Both the position numbers and the translations under genes were made by a program. DNA of 64,000 nt from Rhizobiaceae bacterium (GTDB lineage: Bacteria; Pseudomonadota; Alphaproteobacteria; Rhizobiales; Rhizobiaceae): NCBI GenBank assembly GCA_019635715.1, contig JAHBYY010000006.1, forward strand, positions 1-64,000. The letters run 5' to 3'. The notes beneath the pieces are model-generated. The model was not told the DNA's origin and did not search any database. It saw only the letters and a list, made by a program, of their open reading frames with translations. Positions 27,805 through 37,185 of this stretch are shown here, in pieces; position 1 is the first letter of the stretch, and the number at the start of each line of letters is the position of its first letter.

Positions 27805-29052
27805 ATGGATACGCGCAACGACATGCTGAGGCAGCTCCGCGACCGGAAGCATGGCTTCAGCCTCACGCAGCCCTTCTACACCGACCCCGACTACTTCAAG
27901 CTCGACATGGAACTGATCTGGTATCGCGACTGGCTGTTCATCGGCCATGACTGCGAGGTCGCCAGGCCTGGAAGCTATTTCACCGCCCAGGTCGGCACCC
28001 ACCCCGTCGTCGTCCTGCGGGATCGCGATGGGCGCATCCGCGCCTTCCACAATTCCTGCCGCCATCGCGGCAGCCGGGTGTGCAGCGGCGAACGCGGCAT
28101 GTCGGCCCGGCTCGTCTGTCCCTATCATCAGTGGACCTACGACCTCGACGGCAAGCTGCTGTTCGCGCGACAGATGGCCGAAGGTTTCGACAAGGGCGAT
28201 TTCGGCCTGAAGCCCGTCGCCTGCGAGAGCGTCGGCGGCTACATCTTCATCTGCCTCGCCGCGGAGCCGGCCGACTTCGCGCCGTTCCGCGCCCTGATGC
28301 AGCCCTATTTCGCGCCGCACCGCCTGGCCGAGGCAAAGGTCGCCCACCAGAGCACGATCGTCGAGAAGGGCAACTGGAAGCTTGTGTGGGAGAACAACCG
28401 CGAGTGCTATCACTGCGCGGGCAATCACCCCGAGCTCTGCAAGACCTTCCCGGAAGCGCCCACGGTGACCGGCGTCCATGGAGCAGAAAGCGATCCGGAG
28501 ATGCTGGCGCACTGGGCCAGATGCGAAGCGGCGGGGCTTCCCAGCCGCTTCCGCATCGACGAGCGCGGCCAGTATCGCGCGACGCGCGCACCGCTGCTGC
28601 GCGACGCGGTGAGCTACACCATGAGCGGCAGGCGCGCCGTCAAGCGCGATCTCTCCGACAGCGTGTCGGCGGACCGCATCGGCACCTTGCTGCTCTACCA
28701 CTACCCGACGACCTGGAACCACATCCTGGGCGACCACGCCGTCACCTTCCGGGTTCTGCCGATCAGCGCGACGGAGACGGCCGTCACCACCAAATGGCTG
28801 GTTCACAAGGACGCCGTCGAAGGCGTCGACTACGACCTTGCCGAACTCACCCATGTGTGGACCGAGACCAACGATCAGGATCGCCGCATCGTCGAGGAGA
28901 ACGCCTTCGGCATCCAGTCGCCCGCCTATGAGCCCGGGCCCTATTCCGAACTCCATGAGGGCGGCGTTATCCAGTTCGTCGACTGGTATGCGGGCTTCAT
29001 CGAACCCAGACTGGCGGAGCGTGCCGCCCCCAGGCTGAGAAGCGTGGCGTGA
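27805..29052 (+). CDS. gbcA: Glycine betaine demethylase, Rieske oxygenase subunit
   Basis: Rieske non-haem iron oxygenase alpha subunit, 415 residues, that oxidatively demethylates glycine betaine to dimethylglycine with release of formaldehyde. The Rieske cluster ligands are Cys85-His87 (SCRHRGS) and Cys105-His108 (CPYHQW). The mononuclear iron ligands are His203 and His208 in NRECYHCAGNHPE plus an Asp further on. Segments FSLTQPFY, TTKWLVHKDAVEGVDYD and NDQDRRIVEEN agree closely with Pseudomonas GbcA as I remember it. Related enzymes act on stachydrine or carnitine, so another quaternary amine is possible. AGGA precedes ATG 27805. It lies behind a B12 riboswitch. Confidence 0.88.
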   Translation: MDTRNDMLRQLRDRKHGFSLTQPFYTDPDYFKLDMELIWYRDWLFIGHDCEVARPGSYFTAQVGTHPVVVLRDRDGRIRAFHNSCRHRGSRVCSGERGMSARLVCPYHQWTYDLDGKLLFARQMAEGFDKGDFGLKPVACESVGGYIFICLAAEPADFAPFRALMQPYFAPHRLAEAKVAHQSTIVEKGNWKLVWENNRECYHCAGNHPELCKTFPEAPTVTGVHGAESDPEMLAHWARCEAAGLPSRFRIDERGQYRATRAPLLRDAVSYTMSGRRAVKRDLSDSVSADRIGTLLLYHYPTTWNHILGDHAVTFRVLPISATETAVTTKWLVHKDAVEGVDYDLAELTHVWTETNDQDRRIVEENAFGIQSPAYEPGPYSELHEGGVIQFVDWYAGFIEPRLAERAAPRLRSVA

Positions 29053-29062
29053 GGACGGGGCC

Positions 29063-30169
29063 ATGAACGCGATCATCGATCCCGCCCTCTATCGCCACCT
29101 CGACGAGATGGTCCCCTGGAACGACCGGCTCCAGATGCTGGAGGTGGTCGGCGTCACCGACGAGGCGCCGGAGGTCAAGACCTTCACCTTCCGTTCCGAC
29201 GCGCAGACCTGGTTCCGCTACAAGCCCGGCCAGTTCCTCACCCTGGAACTGCCCACCGAAGACGGCCCGGTGCTGCGAACCTACACGCTGTCGTCCTCGC
29301 CATCGCGGCCGTTCTCGATCGCGGTCACCGTCAAGGCGCAGCCGGGAAGCATCGGTACCCGCTGGATGTTCGATCGCCTCAGGCCCGGCGGCCATCTGCG
29401 CGCCTACGGTCCGGCCGGCGAGTTCACCCACCACAACCACCCGGCGGCAAAATATCTGTTCGTCTCGGCCGGCTCCGGCATCACCCCGATGATGTCGATG
29501 CTGCGCTGGTTTTCCGATTGCGCACCCTGGACCGACGTGTCCTTCGTCAACTGCGCGCGGCGCGCCGAGGAGATCATCTTCCGCAAGGAACTGGAACTGC
29601 TCGGCAGCCGCATGCCCGGCCTGTCGCTCGGCTTCCTGGTCGAGGAGCGCTCCAGCCGCGAGAGCTGGTTCGGGCACATGGGCCGCATCGACGCGGTCCG
29701 CCTGCCGCTGCTGTCGCCCGACTTCCGTGATCGCGAGGTGTTCTGCTGCGGCCCGGAACCGTTCATGCGCGCCGTGCGCGCCATGCTCGAGGCGGCCGGC
29801 TTCGACATGGCCCGCTACCATCAGGAGAGCTTCGCCGCGCCGACGCCGGCACCCGCGCCGGTCGACGTCGCGGCGCTGGCCGGCGAAATGAACGCCCCGG
29901 TGCAGCAGGCCCTGCCGATCCGTTTCGCGGTCTCCGATGCCGCCGGCAGTTGCCTGCCCGGCCAGACGATCCTGCAGGCGGCGCGGGCCGCCGGGGTGCG
30001 GATTCCGGCTGCCTGCGAGTTCGGCCTGTGCGGCACCTGCAAGACGCTGAAAGTGTCCGGCGAAGTGGTGATGGAGCACAATGGCGGCATCCTCGACCAG
30101 GAGATCGCCGAGGGCTTCATTCTCGCCTGCTGCTCGAAGCCGCTGACCCCGGTCGAGATCTCGGCGTGA
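29063..30169 (+). CDS. gbcB: Glycine betaine demethylase, flavin/ferredoxin reductase subunit
   Basis: Electron-transfer partner of GbcA, 368 residues. An FAD-binding barrel (about 20-125, with RTYTLSSSPS) is followed by an NAD(P) domain (FVSAGSGITPMMSML near 135 and CCGPEPFMRAV near 230). A proline/alanine linker near 260-275 leads to a C-terminal plant-type [2Fe-2S] ferredoxin domain with CEFGLCGTCK and a final CC in the FILACCSKP segment. This order is typical of GbcB. It starts 10 bases after the gbcA stop with GAGG upstream, so both depend on the riboswitch. Confidence 0.9.
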   Translation: MNAIIDPALYRHLDEMVPWNDRLQMLEVVGVTDEAPEVKTFTFRSDAQTWFRYKPGQFLTLELPTEDGPVLRTYTLSSSPSRPFSIAVTVKAQPGSIGTRWMFDRLRPGGHLRAYGPAGEFTHHNHPAAKYLFVSAGSGITPMMSMLRWFSDCAPWTDVSFVNCARRAEEIIFRKELELLGSRMPGLSLGFLVEERSSRESWFGHMGRIDAVRLPLLSPDFRDREVFCCGPEPFMRAVRAMLEAAGFDMARYHQESFAAPTPAPAPVDVAALAGEMNAPVQQALPIRFAVSDAAGSCLPGQTILQAARAAGVRIPAACEFGLCGTCKTLKVSGEVVMEHNGGILDQEIAEGFILACCSKPLTPVEISA

Positions 30170-30200
30170 GGCGGCGCCGTGCGGCCCCGCCCGGCCGCGG

Positions 30201-31007
30201 CTACGCAAACGACTTGTAGCGGTAGGCGCGCTCGAGGATCAGCCCGAGGCAGAGGGCCACCGAACCGATGGTCAGCACATAGGGGATGCTGAGCATCGGT
30301 TCGTAGGTCATGTAGGTCGCGGTCCGGATCCACTCGACGCAATGCAGCACCGGGTTCCACCAGATGATGCTCTGCATGAAGGGCGGCATCTGCACGGGGA
30401 CGTAGAAGATGCCGGAAATGACCAGCAGCGGCAGCCGCAGGATGGACCAGACGCGCTCCCACGACGGAAAGATGACGCATATCGCGCCATTGAAGGTTCC
30501 GATCCCGACGCACAGGAAGGTCATCCCGGCCATCGCCTCGACGAACCTGGCATAGTCGACGATGATCTTGTTCTCGGCGGTCAGCGACAGGATCGACAGG
30601 AAAATCAGCCAGATCACATACATGGTGAGCACTTCCAGCAGCAGGCGCGCCGCGATCACGTCCAGCGGCTTGACCGGCGGATAGGCAAGCAGCGCCTTGT
30701 TCGCGGTGATGGCCGAAAGGCCGCGCGTGGTGATGGCCGAGAACATGCGGAAGGTCAGCATTCCCGACACGATGAACAGTGCGAGATCCTGGCCGAATGG
30801 GATGTGCTCCTGGCTGACGTTGCGCACGACCACGAAAATGGCGACATAGGCGGCCGGCTCCACCAGCGCCCAGAGATAGCCGAACTTGCTGCGGCCGAAA
30901 CGCGTCTTGGTTTCGCGCAGCATCATGGCGGTCAGCACGCGGCCCGTCACCGCGAGCTGATCCATGAAGCGCGTCGCGCTGTAATATCGGCTTGATACGT
31001 CGCTCAT
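30201..31007 (-). CDS. ABC-2 type polysaccharide export permease (KpsM/Wzm family)
   Basis: Inner-membrane permease of 268 residues with about six hydrophobic segments and the family feature RYKSRFGRSKFGYLWALVEP-like text (residues 32-50). Such proteins export capsule or O-antigen-like glycans, or teichoic acids in Gram-positives, together with an ATPase. No ATPase gene (KpsT/Wzt) adjoins, so the partner must be encoded elsewhere. It is the last gene of the minus-strand glycerol-phosphate locus; about 280 bases with a terminator separate it from the LicD-type gene, so it may have its own promoter. The Shine-Dalgarno is weak. Confidence 0.85.
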   Translation of the reverse strand: MSDVSSRYYSATRFMDQLAVTGRVLTAMMLRETKTRFGRSKFGYLWALVEPAAYVAIFVVVRNVSQEHIPFGQDLALFIVSGMLTFRMFSAITTRGLSAITANKALLAYPPVKPLDVIAARLLLEVLTMYVIWLIFLSILSLTAENKIIVDYARFVEAMAGMTFLCVGIGTFNGAICVIFPSWERVWSILRLPLLVISGIFYVPVQMPPFMQSIIWWNPVLHCVEWIRTATYMTYEPMLSIPYVLTIGSVALCLGLILERAYRYKSFA

Positions 31008-31211
31008 CGCAAATCTCGCCTATGTGCTGCCGTCGTCCGCCCGGCCGACGCCGGCCCGCGACGACCGGCAAGGTCGGCCACACCTATACACCGGCGGCGA
31101 CACCGGTGAAATGCCGCGACATTGAGACGAACTGATGTCCCGGCCGGTCCAGGGCCGCACAGCGGTCGCGCATTCGCGCCGCGCCGGCATCGGCCAGCGC
31201 CCGCAAAGCGA

Positions 31212-31237
31212 AAGGCCGCCCGCGTGCGGACGGCCTT
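31212..31237 (-). terminator. Terminator after the LicD-type gene
   Basis: On the minus strand AAGGCCG-N12-CGGCCTT with an inner CCGC/GCGG pairing, followed by TCGCTTT. It lies about 50 bases beyond the stop codon. Confidence 0.65.
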
Positions 31238-31288
31238 GACAATCCGGGCTCTGTCGGCCGGAAGCTGCGAGACCGCGGCCCGCCTCGA

Positions 31289-33037
31289 TCAGGAAGCCGC
31301 CGCGCTCGGAATCTCGACGGGCTTCGGCTCGCTGCTCTCCACGGCTTCCTCGGCGGACGGCACCGCGTCGTCCGCGACAGCCTCCGTCACCGCGTCGGCC
31401 TCCCTCGGCTTGGCCACCACCTCCTGGACGCCGGGATCGACATACTCCGGCAGTTGGATCTCCATCGAAGCCAACTGACGGCGGAAATTCTCGGCAAAGC
31501 CTTTCTCGCCGTAGGCATTGAGCTTGGCGAGGTAGAACGCCGCCTTGTCCCAGGAACCACCGATGCACGCATCGAGAAGACCCTTGTAGGTGTGGATCGC
31601 CATCTCACCACCATGGCGGGACTCGCCGTTCGGCGTGTCGAAGCCTGAATCGAAGTCAATCTTCGGGGTTCGCCAGTCGCCGTAGTTTTCGGTCAGATAG
31701 AGATCGTAGTCCTTGGGGATCAGGTATTTCTCGCCGAGGAACTCACGGCGCGCCAGCTTGAACGGCGTATTGTGCCAGATCATCTTCACGCCGCCATGCC
31801 AATAGTCGTCCGGCTCGCGGTAATGGTAGAACAGGTCGATCGCAATGCCGTTGACATGCCGCAGACGGATGATCTCGTCCGAACGCGAGCTCAGCACGAC
31901 AAATTTGCCGCATTGCTGCACAACCTGCATCACCTGCTCTTCGGGGACGGAACTCCAGATGCCGACGTCGATGTCCTTGTCGTGGCCGAGCAGCCGACCC
32001 TCGCGCACGCAGCCGAGCAGCGTGCCGCTGACCAGGAACATCTCGATGTCCGCCTCGTCGAACACCTTGCGCGTATCGCTGAGCGCGCGTTCGGCGCGCC
32101 GGCTGGAATAGTTCGGCTTGCGCGCCGCCAGCGTCTCGAAGCCGCCCTTCCGCTGCGACGCGCTGGTCAGCGAGTCGCGCCAGATCGTCGTCGCCAGTTC
32201 GTAGTTGTTGACGCGCATCGCCGCGAGCGCGATGAACTCGCTGACGTCCTTGTTGTAGGCAGGTCCGATCCCGTCCTTCTTCCACTTCTCCCAGTTCCAC
32301 AGCAGCCGGAATAGGTCGGTCTCGGTCTGCACCAGCGTCGCCATGACGTGCCACGTCTTGTTGCGCTTGGATACGGCGGCGAGGCGCTCCAGCGCTTGCC
32401 AGGCCAGTTCCTCCTGCCCGAGCATGCCGCAGACCTCGCGCAGCAGGTAGATGCCGTCGGCGTGATAAGGCTTGGCGTGCAGCAGGTTGGTCAGGTCGTT
32501 GAGGGCCTTGTTGTACTGGCCGAGCACCTGGTGGCTGCGCGCCGAGTAGAAATAGCCGAGCGGATTGTTGTGCTGCTCGACCATCCTTCGGGCCGTCACG
32601 AAGACCTCTTCGTGATTCGCCTCGGAGAAATGCGCCTCGGCAAGAATGTTCAGAAACTGGATCGCCTCGGTATTGTCGAGATCCTCCGAATAGGCATGGT
32701 TCCACGCATTGCGCAGCGCCAGATATTCGCCGTCGCCGAGCAGGGCGTTGAGCAGCGCCAGCTTGCCCTCGATGAACCCCCGGCGCTCGGTCTTACGCTC
32801 GACCAATGCGGGAGAGGGCTTGGCGGCCGCCGGCTTCGCCACGGCAGGCTTCTTCGCCGCGACGGCCTTGGCGGCAGGCTTGGCGACCGCGACAGCCTTT
32901 GCGGCCGGCTTCGGCGCGGCGGCGGCAGACGGCTTCGGCTTGGCGGGGGCGGGCAAAGCCTTCTTGTCGGCCTTTGGAGCCGGTTTCTTGGTGCTTTGCC
33001 GAATGGCGTTCTGGAAAAACTTCGTAAAGGCCGACAT
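31289..33037 (-). CDS. LicD/fukutin-type phosphotransferase with TPR-like region and A/K/P-rich N-terminus
   Basis: Protein of 582 residues. Residues 15-85 are low complexity, rich in Ala, Lys and Pro. A helical repeat region (about 95-300, TPR-like: AIQFLNILAEAHFSEANHEE, YNKALNDLTNLLHAKPYHADG) precedes a LicD/FKRP-type nucleotidyltransferase domain (about 305-500) with FLVSGTLLGCVREGRLLGHD and the metal-binding KDIDVG. LicD-type enzymes add phosphocholine, glycerol- or ribitol-phosphate to glycans. Beside TagD/TagF-like enzymes a glycerol-phosphate donor is the best guess. The acidic, Pro/Ala-rich tail is another linker-like segment. AGGAA precedes ATG 33037. Confidence 0.8.
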   Translation of the reverse strand: MSAFTKFFQNAIRQSTKKPAPKADKKALPAPAKPKPSAAAAPKPAAKAVAVAKPAAKAVAAKKPAVAKPAAAKPSPALVERKTERRGFIEGKLALLNALLGDGEYLALRNAWNHAYSEDLDNTEAIQFLNILAEAHFSEANHEEVFVTARRMVEQHNNPLGYFYSARSHQVLGQYNKALNDLTNLLHAKPYHADGIYLLREVCGMLGQEELAWQALERLAAVSKRNKTWHVMATLVQTETDLFRLLWNWEKWKKDGIGPAYNKDVSEFIALAAMRVNNYELATTIWRDSLTSASQRKGGFETLAARKPNYSSRRAERALSDTRKVFDEADIEMFLVSGTLLGCVREGRLLGHDKDIDVGIWSSVPEEQVMQVVQQCGKFVVLSSRSDEIIRLRHVNGIAIDLFYHYREPDDYWHGGVKMIWHNTPFKLARREFLGEKYLIPKDYDLYLTENYGDWRTPKIDFDSGFDTPNGESRHGGEMAIHTYKGLLDACIGGSWDKAAFYLAKLNAYGEKGFAENFRRQLASMEIQLPEYVDPGVQEVVAKPREADAVTEAVADDAVPSAEEAVESSEPKPVEIPSAAAS

Positions 33038-33060
33038 TCACGGTTCCTGCGCAAAGCTAA

Positions 33061-33089
33061 ACTCCGGCGGACAACCTGTCCGCCGGAGT
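33061..33089 (-). terminator. Strong hairpin between the tagD-like and licD-like genes
   Basis: Thirteen-base perfect stem ACTCCGGCGGACA/TGTCCGCCGGAGT with a three-base loop, followed on the minus strand by TTAGCTTTG. It lies 20 bases after the cytidylyltransferase stop. It may terminate or attenuate transcription, or protect the mRNA 3' end. Confidence 0.7.
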
Positions 33090-33108
33090 GACGGGATCAA
33101 AACGGCGT

Positions 33109-33534
33109 CTACTGCGCGACGGAAACCGACTGAACGAGCGTCCCACGGTTCCGGATCGTATGCTTCAGGTCGGTCGACGAGATATTCTCGGTACGCGGCA
33201 GATACACCACTTCGCAATACTGCTTCAGGAAGTCGAACTTGCCCTTCCAGTCATCGCCCATGACGAAAACGTCGATGTTCCGTTCGATCACGTCTCGCGT
33301 CTTCTGTTCCCAGTCACGCTCGGGAATGACGACATCCACGCATTTCAGGTTTTCGACCAGGGCCTTCCGGTCGGCGTAAGGGATCACGCAGACCTTGCTC
33401 TTGGCGTTCAGATTGAACTCATCGGTCGAGATCGCGACCGTAAGGTGATCACCATACATACGGGCGCGGCGCAGAATATTCAGATGGCCGATATGGAGGA
33501 GATCAAATGTTCCATAGGTAAGAACCCGACGCAT
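33109..33534 (-). CDS. tagD: Glycerol-3-phosphate cytidylyltransferase (TagD/GCT family)
   Basis: Enzyme of 141 residues that makes CDP-glycerol from CTP and sn-glycerol 3-phosphate. The nucleotidyltransferase signature GTFDLLHIGH is at residues 8-17 and the second motif RTENISSTDLK near 113 matches RTxGISTT of the family. Length is a little above B. subtilis TagD (129). GGGGA precedes ATG 33534. It is downstream of the TagF-like gene and upstream of the LicD-type gene, in a locus that also carries gpsA, the source of its glycerol-phosphate substrate. Confidence 0.92.
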   Translation of the reverse strand: MRRVLTYGTFDLLHIGHLNILRRARMYGDHLTVAISTDEFNLNAKSKVCVIPYADRKALVENLKCVDVVIPERDWEQKTRDVIERNIDVFVMGDDWKGKFDFLKQYCEVVYLPRTENISSTDLKHTIRNRGTLVQSVSVAQ

Positions 33535-33650
33535 TACTGTAATTCCCCTTGTTGCAAGGACTTTCCACGCAAGCGCGCGTCCTTGAATACCAATTGCCTG
33601 CAGTAGAACAACGAAAATTTCTTCTAACCTTGGGAGCCGTTGCGAAGAAA

Positions 33651-35033
33651 TCAGCGTTCGAATGACAGACTGGTTAAGAGCCGGCTAACCGCCGACCTGT
33701 CACCGTTACCAGAACCTTCCGGCAAAAACAATTCGCCGGCTCTTTTGCGGCGCACAATAATTTCCTCTGCGTCACCTTCCCTTCGTGCCCCCCGCGAAGC
33801 CAGCAGCCGCAGGCTGCCGAGCGCCTCAGCCCAGTTGTGATGGATCGGCCCGGGAAATACGGATTTCAAATCGTGCACAAAACCACGCTCGGCAAAGGCG
33901 TACTGGTCGAAATCGGGCATCAGTCCCACAACCGGGCGGTTCAGATAGAGAAAATCGACCCAGACGCTGGAGTAGTCCGAGATCAGGACATCCGTATGGC
34001 GAAGGATGATCGCCGCCTCCGGAATCCGCTGCGGGCCGGCATCCATGAAGGCATCGCCGCCACGCCGCAGCACGGACGGCAGCAGCTTCAGATCATAGGG
34101 ATGCGGGCGCAGCGCGAAAACGAGACCAAACTCCCGGCACACCGCCCGGATCTCGGCGATCGTCTCGTCGGTCAGCAATCTCAGCGGCGACGCGGAGAGT
34201 TCGCGGAAGGTCGGCGCATAGGTGACGATCCGCCGTCCCGCCGCCTCGTCGACCAGGGAAGCCGCGATGCCCGCGAGATCCGCCGGGAAGGGATGATCCG
34301 GGCGCATATAGTCGAAGCGCGGAAGCCCGTGCACGAAGACGCGTTCGGCGGGGATCCCCAGGGCGCGGGCAATCACGTCGCGGTCCGCCGGCGTGCTGGC
34401 CGCCCCGTAGTCGTAGAGTTCGGCATTGCGCTGCATCAGCTTCAGGCGCGCGGCTTCGAGTTGCCGGCCCGGCGTTTCCGTCATCAGCAGTTCGATGCGC
34501 TTCAGCGGCACGCCATGCCACAGATTGATGATCTTGCGGCCGGCCTTGCGCGTCGAGATATGGGCGTCGCGGGCGCTGTGGCCGAGGAACACCGTCTGCG
34601 CGCCAAGCACCGTCAGGAGGTTGGAGAGCGAGAATCCGCTGAGCACCTTCGCGCCCTTGGCCTCGAGCGCGCGCCGTGCGTCGTCGCGGATCGGACCGTC
34701 CTTGTAGAGCACCACGTCGTCATATCCGGCGTCCAGCAAGGCATCGGCGACGATTCGGATGTTGCCGGCGATCGGCACCTTGTCGCGGGTCACCAGGACG
34801 ATGCGTCCCGGCCGGACCGGGACGAAGGGAGACAGCAGCCGCCCAAGCAGGGCTTTCACACGACGCGGCAACCGGCTCTTCCTCGTGCTCTGGCCTGTCA
34901 ACGGGAAGTCGGAGCCGGGTCTGGCCGCCGCATGCGCCACAGCGGACGGAAGCGCCGGCGCCTCGACGGCGTGCTCCCCTTGCGGGGCAGACCAACCGTC
35001 TGATTCTCTGAAGTGGTCCAGACGCTGCAGCAT
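33651..35033 (-). CDS. CDP-glycerol glycerophosphotransferase (TagF-like)
   Basis: Transferase of 460 residues that moves glycerol phosphate from CDP-glycerol to a growing glycan or polymer. Family motifs are NLWHGVPLKR near 170 (TagF: WHGTPLK), YAPTFRE near 270, and ISDYSSVWVDFLYLNRPVV near 365. The first 60 residues are not conserved and a later start is possible, since the ribosome site before 35033 is weak. Gram-negative homologues build capsules with poly(glycerol phosphate). It is probably cytoplasmic, attached to the inner face of the membrane. Context: followed by the tagD-like gene. Confidence 0.88.
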   Translation of the reverse strand: MLQRLDHFRESDGWSAPQGEHAVEAPALPSAVAHAAARPGSDFPLTGQSTRKSRLPRRVKALLGRLLSPFVPVRPGRIVLVTRDKVPIAGNIRIVADALLDAGYDDVVLYKDGPIRDDARRALEAKGAKVLSGFSLSNLLTVLGAQTVFLGHSARDAHISTRKAGRKIINLWHGVPLKRIELLMTETPGRQLEAARLKLMQRNAELYDYGAASTPADRDVIARALGIPAERVFVHGLPRFDYMRPDHPFPADLAGIAASLVDEAAGRRIVTYAPTFRELSASPLRLLTDETIAEIRAVCREFGLVFALRPHPYDLKLLPSVLRRGGDAFMDAGPQRIPEAAIILRHTDVLISDYSSVWVDFLYLNRPVVGLMPDFDQYAFAERGFVHDLKSVFPGPIHHNWAEALGSLRLLASRGARREGDAEEIIVRRKRAGELFLPEGSGNGDRSAVSRLLTSLSFER

Positions 35034-35382
35034 GTTGCCTGATGCTGGAAATTACCCATAGCCGACGAAACCCCACGCGACGCCGGCCCGCTCAGTGCTG
35101 CGGACAGAATCAGGCAATTTTGAGAACGTCTGCAACCGTATTTCCGAGATTTGCGCCAGGTCTCGCAATTCAGAACGGAAACTCCGTTCGATATCGGCCG
35201 CCAGGCGGGAAGCAATCACAAGTAAAACGTGCATGCTCAGCGCCTGGGCTGAAAAAATTTGTCGGCTTCCGGTCCATGTGCCGCCGGAAAAGTTGTCAAA
35301 TGCAACCAGTGAGAGCATCGAGACCGCACGAGAGCACGGCCTTGCCGCCCTTCGGCGCTCCGCCAAGGGGCGACCGTCACGA
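35034..35382. other. Gene-free stretch within the polymer locus
   Basis: About 350 bases between the Gfo/Idh/MocA gene and the TagF-like gene, with lower GC than its surroundings. No gene was accepted; one 104-codon minus-strand frame has no ribosome site and unusual composition. It probably contains a promoter for the TagF-like gene. TTG-N7-CAA pairing at 35296-35310 is the only repeat noted. Confidence 0.4.
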
Positions 35383-37059
35383 TCAAACGTTGTTCGCGTC
35401 GGGCAGCACGAAAGGCTCCCGATACTTTCCCTGAAGCAAGGCGCTCGCCTTGGCGTTGTCGATGATCGGATCGTCGGTATCGCGCAGACGCAGCACGGCG
35501 CCCAACGTCAGGCTCTCCTTGACGCCATTCTTATCCATGTTGGCCTGCATGGCGGCGAACCGCTCATGTACCATCCGGGGAACCGCGAGCTCATTGAGCA
35601 GATCGGTGACGTCGTCCTCCGTCGACTTCTTGCCGACCCTGTAGGAGATGTTGCCGAAATGGCAGAGATCGCTGGAGATGATCGACTCCTCGAGATCGCC
35701 GCGGACGTCCCGCTTGCCGTCCGACTTCACCGCATCGAGAAAGTTGCGGTAGTGGTTCAGTTGCTTGCCTTCGAACTGCATGACGTTCTTGCCATCCTTG
35801 TCCACCAGGGTCGCAAAGCCCTTCTGGTAGACGATGGTGCCCTCGGTTCCGTAGAACAGGACGCCGTTGGTGATGCCGCGAAATGCGGTCGGCTGCATGC
35901 CCATGATGTCCTGCAGCAGCCAGACGTCGCCGAACTTGTGGATCGTGAACTGCGTGTTCGGCGTCTCGCCTCCGTCGAACGGGCCGAAGCGTCCGCCGAA
36001 GGTGAAGACGAGGTCGCCATAGCCCTTCAGGTCGAGGGCTATGCGCGCCGCGTCGATGCGATGGATGCCGTTGTTGCCTAAAGCACCGTTGCCGTACTGC
36101 CAGAACCAGTGCCAGTGATAGTGGAACTTGCTGCGGCCGAGCTCGCCGGCGCCGGCCGGGCCGCACCACAGATCGTAGTCCACCGTGGCCGGCACGACGT
36201 TCTCGTTGGACAGCGGCAGCGGCGGCCGGTTCTTGTAGGTGATGCAGTGGACGAGCTCGATCTTGCCGAGCTTGCCGTCCCGCATGTACTTCCCGGCTTC
36301 CGCCAGCGACATGTTGGAGCGGAGCTGCGTCCCCGCCTGGACGACCTTCCCGTATTTCCGGGCGGCGGCCATGATCACCGGTCCCTCCGAGAAGGAATGC
36401 GTCACCGGCTTTTCGAGATAGACATGCTTGCCCGCGCGCAGCGCCCAGACGGTCGCCAGCGCATGCCAGTGATGCGGCATGGCGATCGACACGCACTGCA
36501 GGGCCGGATCCTTGATCAGTTCGCGGAAATCCTGGACGAACTTGGGCTTGTAGCCCTTTGCCTTGAAGACCTTCTCCACTGCCTCGCTGCCGACTCGGCT
36601 GTCGACGTCGCAAATATGCGAGATGACGCAGTCCGGCTGGTCGAGGAAATTGTCGATATGCTTGGCACCATGGCTGCGCGCACCGACGATGGCGACGCTG
36701 ATCGCGTCCGCTCTTGCCGCCTTCGGAGCCGCCGCGGGCTTGGCGCCCTCTGGCTTCTTGGCGCCAGGTTTTGCCGCGGCGGGCTTCTTGGCGGCCGGCG
36801 CAGCGGCGGCGGGCTTTGCCGCCTCCGGCGTCTTCGCCGGCGAAGGCGCAGCCTTGTCGGTCGGCTTGTCCACCGAGCCTCCGTCCTTTCCGGACGCGCC
36901 CCCCGCCAGGGCCTCGATCTTCGCCGCCAGGGTGACAATGGAGCCCTTAAGGGCACGCACTGCTTTCGTCAGTTCGCCGATGGGACCTGCGATGTCCGAG
37001 CCGGCCGGCTTTGCGGGCTTCTTGGCGGGGGCGGGCGCAGCGGTCTTGTCGGCAGCCAT
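35383..37059 (-). CDS. Gfo/Idh/MocA-family oxidoreductase with A/K/P-rich N-terminal extension
   Basis: NAD(P)-dependent oxidoreductase of 558 residues; the family is usually about 350-450. Residues 1-120 form an Ala/Lys/Pro-rich extension with a predicted coiled segment (ELTKAVRALKGSIVTLAAKIEALAG). The Rossmann domain begins near 122 (ISVAIVGARSHGAKHI) and EKPVTHS near 220 is the conserved EKP motif. The second domain resembles secreted glucose-fructose oxidoreductase-like enzymes, but no Tat signal is visible. Substrate unknown, presumably a nucleotide sugar or glycan precursor. AGAGGAG precedes ATG 37059. It lies 126 bases after the acetyltransferase gene. Confidence 0.85.
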   Translation of the reverse strand: MAADKTAAPAPAKKPAKPAGSDIAGPIGELTKAVRALKGSIVTLAAKIEALAGGASGKDGGSVDKPTDKAAPSPAKTPEAAKPAAAAPAAKKPAAAKPGAKKPEGAKPAAAPKAARADAISVAIVGARSHGAKHIDNFLDQPDCVISHICDVDSRVGSEAVEKVFKAKGYKPKFVQDFRELIKDPALQCVSIAMPHHWHALATVWALRAGKHVYLEKPVTHSFSEGPVIMAAARKYGKVVQAGTQLRSNMSLAEAGKYMRDGKLGKIELVHCITYKNRPPLPLSNENVVPATVDYDLWCGPAGAGELGRSKFHYHWHWFWQYGNGALGNNGIHRIDAARIALDLKGYGDLVFTFGGRFGPFDGGETPNTQFTIHKFGDVWLLQDIMGMQPTAFRGITNGVLFYGTEGTIVYQKGFATLVDKDGKNVMQFEGKQLNHYRNFLDAVKSDGKRDVRGDLEESIISSDLCHFGNISYRVGKKSTEDDVTDLLNELAVPRMVHERFAAMQANMDKNGVKESLTLGAVLRLRDTDDPIIDNAKASALLQGKYREPFVLPDANNV

Positions 37060-37185
37060 CTAATCTCCTCTCGACTTGCAAGACGCGAGGCGACGAGCCC
37101 GAGTCGAAAAACGATTAGCCGCTACAACACGTCGTTGCAATCGTCAGCAACATGCGATCACCCATGCCAGGCGGATCCCTGCATG

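Noticed and set aside
32790..33000. Short tandem repeats resembling a repeat array
   Set aside because: They are codon-level repeats for Ala, Lys and Pro inside the LicD-type gene and similar genes, not a CRISPR array: no constant repeat length or spacers.
35052..35366. Possible 104-codon gene on the minus strand upstream of the TagF-like gene
   Set aside because: No ribosome site, no recognisable family and atypical composition; it overlaps the expected promoter region.
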